DNA from: Caldilineaceae bacterium
GTDB taxonomy: Bacteria > Chloroflexota > Anaerolineae > Caldilineales > Caldilineaceae
DNA: 14,589 nt
Direction: 5' to 3'
NCBI GenBank assembly: GCA_024643705.1
Contig: JAHEML010000017.1
Span: 1 to 14,589, forward strand
This document shows positions 1 to 9,000 of the stretch, in pieces (the first letter of the stretch is position 1; every line of letters starts with the position of its first letter). Position numbers and translations under genes: made by a program. The notes beneath the pieces were generated by a model, which had not been told where the DNA came from, ran no database searches, and saw only the letters and a program-made list of their open reading frames with translations.

Positions 1-3000
1 ACCCCCCGGTCGTTGGTGCTGCTAAAGACGTCTGTGCTGCGCAGGTGAACGGCATAGAAGCCTTCCAACCCGGTCGGCAGTGTGTACGCCCAGGTAGCCC
101 CAGGATCGCCGCTCGTGCCGAGGGTGGCTGTGTACCAGGTGGTGGGGGCGCGGCTTTCGCCGAAACTGAAGACTTCCAGCCCGACATCAACGCTGCTGAT
201 CCCCGCATGCTCGGCTTGTGCCAGAAGGTAAACCTCATCTTCTGTCAAGGCCCGTTCGTAAATCATTACCTCGTCCAGCAGTCCATCGAAGAAAAAGGAG
301 GCCAGCCCCTTGTTCGCACCGAGAATGATGGTGCCATCCACGGCGCTGAGTGACCCAGCTTCTTCAAAAGTCAAGGCTCCATCCAGGTAGATGCGAACGG
401 ATGTCCCGTCATAGGTCAGAGCGGCATGGTGCCAGCTCCCTGGTGTGACGAGCGGACCACTGTATGTGCCAGCAAGCAGGTTGGTGCGCACTCTGCCTAT
501 GGTGGAAATGTATAGCCAGGCCACACCCGTTCCGGTCTGCTGGACCATGGTGCGACTTTCGCTGAGATCATCCACGTTGAACCATAAGCTGGCCGAGAAT
601 GTCTGGGTCAGCGGCTCGATGATGATTGGGGTATCGAGATAATTTGATGTGCCGTTGAAATCGAGGCCATTTGCATAGAATCCGGTTGCCCGTACAGGGC
701 AGTCGGTACAGTTGGCGTGATTGGCATTGACGCCACTGTCGTAGAACAGGGCCGCGCCGCCGGCTTCTTCGAAGTGATAGCGGCCCACCTCACCGCCCCA
801 GGCAGGGTATTCAAAGGCAAACCCAGAGAGGGTCAGCGGGGTGCTGATCGCGGCTGAGGGCACCACCCAATGCGAGAAGTCGACCTCTGGGGCATAGGCA
901 TCGAGACGGATTTCACCACCGTTCCCCGCGTTGAATGTCTTCACCGTCGAGTTGCCGCTGTTGTCTGCTGCGCCAACTTGCAAGTCGTAGCGACCAGCTG
1001 GCCGCGTACCGCGCAGGATAAAGTCGATGCTCCAGATGTTCCCGGCTACATCCGCCCGCTGTGGGGCAGCACCCAGCCAGGGATTCCCATTGCGGTCTAC
1101 CAGGTTAACCATCACCGTTGCCGTAGCAACACCGCTTCCGGCGATGCCTGTTTCAATCTCGGGGTCGTCGATGGTGCCGGTGAGAGCCAGGCTCCAGGCT
1201 TGACCTTCGCTCCCGACCGGGGTCAGATTTTCCCAGTTTCCGGTGTAGGATGCCGAGATGTCCGGCGGGGTGTTGTCTACGTAGATATTGGATGGCGCCT
1301 GTGTGTATTGGTTACCGACGCTGTCCACGGCCCGGAAGATGACCTGATAGTGACCTTCACCGGAAAGCTGGGACGGATCGAAGGCCGGACACCAGGCCAC
1401 GCCAATGTTGGCGTCTGCACAGGGCGCTGCTGCCAGCCATGCGAACTGGGAGGCTCCTGGTTCCAGGATGCCGAAGTCGAAAGTCCAGATGCGCGAGGTC
1501 GAATCGGCAGTGCTAACGACCAGTTGGACATAGTCATTCGGCCAATACTGCTGGGTGGTCTCCAGGGTGATACCAAACGGCGAATCTGCATCCACCACCA
1601 CCAGGGTATCGAACTGAGTGCGGAACCAACGAAACTGGTTATTGTAAGCCGATTGAATCTCCAGGTCGCTGAGTGGACGCTGGTAAATAGCTAGTTCGTG
1701 GATGGCTCCATTGAAGTGCTGGTTAATGGCAGCGTTCCCAATCGGCGTACTCGCCCCAACGAAGATGCTGTCGTCGGCATTCGGCAGCCCTGGGTTCGTG
1801 CCAGCAATGGTCTCGATCAGGTCCCCGTCCAGGTAGAAGCGGGCTGCATTCGTACTATCAAAGACCACGGCCACATGCTGCCAAGAATTGGCTGCGACCG
1901 GCACGTTGCTGGCATAGGCCTTGACCCCGAAAGTGCTGAAGAACAGCTTGCCGTCATCGATCCCAAAACCGAAGCCATTGTCGGTGTTGGTGCGGGCCGA
2001 AGCGATGATCCAGTGCCGCCCATCGAGGGCTGTGGGCCGGATCCATGCCTGGATCGAGAATTCTCCGGTCAGATTACCAATTTCGGATGGCGTACCAATA
2101 TCCACATACCCCAAACCCTCGAATGTTGCGCCGTTGCCAACACGTCCGGGCAGGCCGGAGAGCACGCCATTGATAGCACCGTCGTATTCGTTAGGTGACT
2201 GGTCCTCAAAGACGATCGCAGCAGTCCCTTCTTCGAACTCCAATTGCAGCCCCGGAGTCGTGGTCTTGTAGAGGCCCAGGACATCTGCAGCGGTCAGTGG
2301 CCGGTTGTACAGGCGGATGTCATCGACATAGCCCGTGAGGTCTTGACCGAACTTGATATTTGGCGTACCCGGCCCGCCCCAAGGTGAACCGGAGGCATCA
2401 TTCGCAACTTTGATTCCGTTGAGATACACGCCGCCGCTGCCGCCGAAGGCGTTGTGCACCACAACCAGGTGGACCCATTCACCCGCCGGAGCCGGTGGGT
2501 AGCCCCAATTATCGTCATAAGGCGGGGTGTTCGTATCCCATCCGATATCATACCGGTCTGTCCAGATACGGAATGGCCGGTTGACGCCCCTGTTTTCGAC
2601 GATAATGCCGTTTTCGACGCGCACCCAGGCTGCAAAAGTGAAATCTTCTGCAACCTGGTCCCAGTAGCCAGGCAGATTGAGGCCGCGGATATAGCCAGCC
2701 CCTTGGAAAAAGGCGGCCCGGTTTGCCATGCCGCGAATACCCAGGGTCGGGCAGCCATTTGCACAGGTCGAGTCTCCGTAAACGCCGGCTACATCCGTGA
2801 AGATATTCGAGCCTGGCGGGTCATCGAACGTATGGTGGAGATGGAGCGAAAGATCGGTCTGATTGGTCAGAGCTGCGATCTCGGACGGATTGAGGGCGAT
2901 CGGGTAGACGATCAGATTGTCCAGCATCCCTTCAAACGGAAGATAGGATGCTTTTCCTGCGATCCGTCCGATCTCAAAGGTGTTGCCGGACGAGGTGAAA

Positions 3001-6000
3001 TCCGTCCCATTTGGGATGCTGTTGTCATTACCGACCGGCTTACCGTTGAGATAGACCTGGTAATTTCCGGCGCCATCATAGGTTGCTGCCAGATGGCTCC
3101 AGCCATTGCGCGGGACATTGCCGCCGGGGGTGTAGTCCGTGTTCCAGCCGGTATTGGCGGGGAAGGCCAACCCGACCTGATCACCGGCGGTGATGTACAG
3201 GCTCGGATAGCTGCCGTCCCCCATCACGGCGCGCAGGCTGCTGCCAGTATGGCTTGGGTTAACCCAGATGCTGGTCGTCCAGGGGCCGTTGATCAGTTCG
3301 GTGTAGACCTGAATGGCATCGTCGATACCGTCGGTTTGTAGCGCTTTTCCGGCGAAGTCATTGACGAACGCCGGACATTCCGGGGTGTAGTTGCCGCCGC
3401 AGTACATAGCCTGGTTCGGCATCGCCGTGGAGTTCCAATAGACTTCTCCGGCTGGTTTGCTGAAGTTCTCATCGAAATGCGCCCGGATGAGCGGGTTGAG
3501 GACGACACCGGGCACATCCGTGATATTCAGTGCAGCTTCGGCCAGTTGGCTGATTTCAAGCACGCCGGAGAGTTGGCCCCCAGGGATTTCGGCGGTATCG
3601 ACCAGGGTTTTGGTGCCCAGGATCGGCACACCGTAAACAGATGCGGTGCGTTCGACCGGGATGGTTGGAATGCCACCACCGTCGATGACCAGGAAGTCAT
3701 CATAGGAGATAACCCGATCGTAGAAGACGACATCGTCGATCATCCCTGCGAAGTTTTTATCGTTGTTGAAATCGCTGCGCTCTGGGCCGCCAAGCCTGAA
3801 ACGTGATCCCGGCTGGATATGTGGGTCATCATTGAAGACCCCGGTCCCGTACACATTGCTTCCAATCAGAACACCATCCAAGTAGAAGAAGATTGTTTCG
3901 CTGACCAGATTGACATGCGCCAACAGGTGATACCACTGGCCTGGCGGCGCGGAATTATCACTTGAGCTAGGCCCGCCGAAAACGGAGAAGTACTCCCACT
4001 TCTGGTCCCAGTAGATATCGAAATGGGTGTCGCTCCGGGCAGTCCCACCGTTGTTATCCAGGATACTAAGAACCTTGTGATTATCCGCACCGGAGGAATC
4101 CATGGGGTAAACCCAAAGGCTGATGCTGTAGCCGTCTCCGCTGAAGCTGTCCAGGACCACATCCATGTTGACTTCATCGTCCACGCCGTCGAATTGGATC
4201 GCGTTGCCGGTCACCCCGGTTACGCCGGACGTCGGGCATTTTCCGGCGCCATTCTGGCACGTAGCATTCGAAGGCTCCCCGATGATGGCAAAGCTGGTAG
4301 CCCCGGCAGATTCGTTGAAAGGCACCCGGGCATCCGGTGGATCGTCGACGTATCCCAGCCAATTTTCGTCCTCCTCGCCGTAATAGACGACCTGGGCCGG
4401 GAAGGTTGGGTTGGTATTGCTGACTGTGAGGGTGAAATCAAGCAGTTGGCCCGGTTTGACCAGGCCGTCCGAGACGTTGTAGGCGCCATTCATGAGTTCT
4501 ATGATGGCAGCATAATTGCCGCCTAAAATCGAAAACGGGTAATCGAAGATGGCGACCTCATCGATCATCCCTTGGAAGTAGCTCCCCCCGCCGTGGGCTG
4601 CGCCGATCTGGATGTCTGCCGTGCTGGCCGGCAGCGCGCCCACGGCTGCCGCTTTGGCTAAGTCGCCGTCAATGAACAGGTATGCCCAGTTCGAGGTATA
4701 GATCAGCGCTACATGATGCCAGATCTCCGGACTCAAGACCTGACCGGTCGCCAGTTCTGCGCCGTGGATGCCCGTGGCCAGGTTGCCGCTGGCCGTAATA
4801 TAGAGCCAAGGCTCGCCGGCATTTTTCTGTTCGAGGATGGTGCGTACGCCAGACCCAGCGCTATCGAGATACACCCAGGCTGCTACTGTCAGACCGCCGT
4901 TCGGGTTGCGGTTGTAATCAAAAATGGCCGTGTCATCCACACCATCGAAAGCCAGGCCGTAGCCGTAGCGCCCGAGCTGGCCGGTCGTAGGGCAGGCGGA
5001 CCCGTTGCAGGTCGCGTTCGAGTCACCGGCGTTATCCAGGAAGCTGACGGCCCGGGCATTCTCTTCAAAGCGGAAAATGTGCTCCGGTGCGCCCTGTTCA
5101 ACCATGCTCCCTTCCGAGAAGAGAATCGTGTCCAGAATGGCATCGGCATTGGAGGCGATGTTGGGATTGAGGGCGTAAAAGAACTCCTCCTGGTCGTCGA
5201 GGGTGTCTTGGTCCAGGTCGGCGCGGTGGGGGTCCGACCAGACCCAGGTATAGACCGGGTTCCCCTGTCCATCGATATCATACGCATGCAGCCAGCCGTT
5301 CCATTCGGCCAGGTCGGTCAGGCCGTCATCATCACTGTCGGGATCGTTGGGGTTCAAGCCGCGGCGGATTTCCTCTGCGTCCGTCAGTCCGTCGTTGTCA
5401 TTATCGGCGGCATTTGGGTTGTACCCATTTGTCAATTCGAAATAGTCGCTAAGCTTGTCGCCGTCCGAGTCGCCAGCGCCAGGTCCGGGATCCGTGCCGT
5501 CTGGCAGTCCGTCCCCGTCAGCGTCCATCTGGACCGGGAACTGCAAGTCGCTTCTGCCGTTCCAGCCCAGGCTGTGGAAGGCGCTCAAGGTGGTTGGGAG
5601 AATGTCGAAGACGTGGAAGCTGCCGACTTCGAAATGGGTGGAGCCGTTGAATGAATACGTCTTGCAGGAAGTTTCTGCGCCGAATACCAGCCAGCAGCCC
5701 ACATAAGGGGCAGCATAAGATTCTGTGAGATACATGAACTCGTTCAGATCCATGTTGATTCCGGTGCCGATATCGCCGAAACTGACCCCCGCGCCGGACA
5801 GGGAGACCGTATCGCTGGTGCGGACATATGGCCCCGGCAGGCTTTCCCATTCTCCGTTCATCATGTTGAGGGTCAGCCCGGAATCCTGGTCGACCGCGTT
5901 TGGCTGAAGGAAGTAGAAGAAGGAAGATTTTTTGGCGTCGCTGCTGCTGTAATCCTTGTTGAATTTCAGGGTATTGGTGATGTCCAGAGTGTATTTGACG

Positions 6001-9000
6001 ATCTGATCGGTCGTAAAACCGGCATTCGGGACAAGGAATTCGGCATTCTGGAAACGGAAGTCCAGCCGATCGCCTGATTCAAGATTTTTGATAATGAAAT
6101 CCACATCATACAGGGCATCGGCAATCAAGGAGGTCAGAGCGCCTTGGGCCGAGGGCCAGTCGAAGAAGAAGGCCAGACCTTCATAAATGAGCTGCAAAAA
6201 GATGATAATCTGACCGATAATGGGGATCAGACTGATGGCGAAGAGAATGATGGCGACCATGGTGGACGCGACGGCAAATGCCAGCGCCATGTTAAATCCG
6301 ATCCCGTTGGGATGGTTGAACAGACCGGAGGTCAGCGCGGTGAAGACGAAGACACCCCAGGCGATAGCGACCGCAAAAAGTAGCCCCGTTGGACCGACGG
6401 CCTGGTTTTGGAATGCGTAGACAGCCAGATTGGTGCCTGCCTGGTAGGCGGTATATGCCCCGACGATAAAGTTGACTGCGCGCACGACGGTGAACGCGAT
6501 CGTGGCGGCGTTCAGAATGGCTGTGCCGGTGTAAAGCAGTTCGGAATCACCGGTGAAATAACCGGCTACGAACAGGCTGAAACCGATCACGGTGATCACG
6601 CCCATGGCGACATAGAGCACGCTTGTGCCAGACTGCATGGCTGGAAAGCGCGAGTTCAGATGCCTGGCGATGTAGGGGTTGTTGAATCCCTTGGCGATAT
6701 CGCTCCAGAAGATGGTGTCATCGAAGGTCATCGCCAGGGTTTGCAGAGTCACACCGATGTAGGTAAAGGCCACGACCGATGCGCCTGAAAAAGTCTGCGG
6801 CGGCCAGACGTACTCGTATTCGGTCTCCGGGATTTCTTCGTAATCGTCGCTGAATAAAATGACACTCCCGGATTGTACCGCGGCCTGAAGGCCCTGGGAG
6901 AGAGCGGTGTAATAGATCTGGGCGAAGATCAGCTTGCCTTGCGCGGCTTGAGCGGCCAGTTCGCTGGCGTCCGCCGGTTGGAAGTAAGGGTCGGCCTGGA
7001 GTTGGATCTTGAGGCGTTCGAGGTTCTGAACTGGGTCGAAGACCTGCCAGCCTGTGCCGCTGCCGTCGTAAGTGGTCCAGTTCAGGCCTGCCACGGTCAG
7101 GATTTCCTGCCCGGTCAGGTCCGGGGTGACGGTCCCGCCCGTGTTCCCGATTCCATCCAGATTCATTGTGCGGAAACGTTCTTCGGAGGCGAAGAGCAGG
7201 GTGGCGAGATCAAGCCCAGCCGGATCGAAGACATCGGTCAACAGATCGACGGTCTCGGTCATCATGATATGCGCCACGAAACCGGAATGGTCGTACTGGA
7301 AGGTGCGCATCTCAAGCGAGTCGTTGCCGCCGGAGGCAATGTCCATTGCGGATTCCATGTTGAGAACGGTGACATCCCGTTGCCCGTTCCCAGTGCAGCT
7401 CTCGCCGACAAGCGTCTCGCAGTCGCGGCCGCGCAGGAAGGTGCTGTTGAGGTTCCAGGTGGCCAACCAGAGATCGTATTCCTGGCTGATGTCCGGGTCC
7501 TGGGCAGGGTCTTCGTACATGATGCCGATGTCGTAGCCGTGGTCCTCGCGCACGTTGAGGCCGGTCAGCGTCCACTCTTCTTCGTAAACATGGATGACAG
7601 TCAACACATCCTGCCGGTTGCAGGTGTCTGGGTCATTGGCGGGATTGATGCATTCATCGGTGATCATCTGCACCAGCCAGATGACTCGATATTCGTGGGT
7701 CGATCCCCAATCGACGATGCCGCCCGTGGCCTGCTGGGGCCAGTAGACCATCCGGGTGGTGAAAGCGACTTTCAAAGCACCAAGATCGTCGACCATGGTG
7801 CTGAGCGGCAGGACGGCGATCAAGTCCCCAGAGCCGTCGTCGGCATCGCGCACGGTGATACCAAAGGGGGCGAGCTTGCTGGTATCGAGCCAGTCTTCGA
7901 CCGGGTCGCTCATAGTCCGCACGTTGCCGTAGCCAGGCAGGACAGGTAAGTTGCCGAAGTGGCCTGCCGAGGCCGGGATGCGGACCTCGACCAGTGGAAC
8001 GAGGCGGATATCGCCATTCGCGCCGAGCGCATCATTGCTCCGGATTTCGGGGTTTGCGGTGGTCGCAAACGTGGTGTTAAGCCGACGCTGAATCTGCCCC
8101 TCGGTGTCGCCGGTCGGCCAGTCCAGCACGGAGCCTACCATGTCCAAGTGGCTTAGGTCCTGGGGGCGGAACTGCAAATCGACAAATACCGGGTAGTCCG
8201 GCTGTAGGTTGTCGACCTGGAGCTTGAAGGGGTTGCTCCCGGTGTAGAGCTGCTGACCCACACTGTATGCCGAGAGGTCGGCCGCATCTGGAACGCCGTC
8301 GTTGTCGTTGTCATCATCCCAAACATCGGGCGTGCCGTCGCCGTCGGTATCCTGGCAGACCCCGTTGGGATCATACAGAGGCGAGCTTTCGTTCCAGACC
8401 GGGCATTCGTCCGAATCGACCAAGCCATCCTTGTTGCTGTCGCTCTCGTTCGCCTTTAGATACCAGTCTTGCCCGTTGTAGCGGAAACCGTGAACTTCGA
8501 GGTTGTCGGCGATGATGTCGCCATCCGAGTCCCAGCGGGCGGGCTGGGTACCGAGCTTGTGTACTTCGACGCCGTCGGTCAGGCCGTCGCCGTCGGTATC
8601 GGTCGGGTCGGCAACGCCGTCGCATTCGGGTGCAGTGCTGGCAGCGTCCAGGCAGGTACCCCATTCAGCTTCAAGGTCGTCGGTCAGGCCGTCGCCATCG
8701 GTGTCGGTGGTACCTGATGCAAGCGCCAGTGGTGCTGCGCTCCAGCTTTCGAGTGTCATGTTTGATTCGATAGAAGCGGCGCTATTCGAAGCACTTGGCA
8801 CCGGGAACTCGGAACTCGAAAGTTGGAGCAGGTTTTCATGAGGGTCGCCGGGCGTTTTGACCTGGTCGATGGCCGCTTGCTGCGCACTATTGTGTTCGCT
8901 GTTCTTCTGCTGCTCTCTGTAGCGCTCCGCCTGCTCTGCGGAGAAGGCATGGACTTGCCGCGCTTGCAGCAGGGGGGAGAAGATCAGCGAGAAAATCATC

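Noticed and set aside
870..1694. Long plus-strand open frame (274 codons)
   Set aside because: It lies antisense to the giant minus-strand gene, whose frame gives coherent LamG and Ig-like motifs. The plus-strand translation shows no domain and is a by-product of GC-rich codon use.
2454..3341. Plus-strand open frame of 295 codons
   Set aside because: It is antisense to LamG domains 3 and 4, which carry the clear family signature on the minus strand.
4713..5654. Plus-strand open frame of 313 codons
   Set aside because: It is the complement of the second TSP3 block and first LamG. The Val/Gly-rich repeats are the reverse reading of Asp-rich codons, not a real protein.
6873..7949. Plus-strand open frame of 358 codons
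   Set aside because: It is antisense to the unrecognised ectodomain and has no recognisable motif or convincing start signal; the minus-strand frame is continuous through it.
8268..8708. Repetitive GTC/GTCGCCGTCGGT sequence considered as a possible CRISPR or tandem DNA repeat
   Set aside because: The repetition is explained by Asp-Gly-Asp codons of the TSP3 repeats in the giant protein. Units are irregular in length and there are no spacers.
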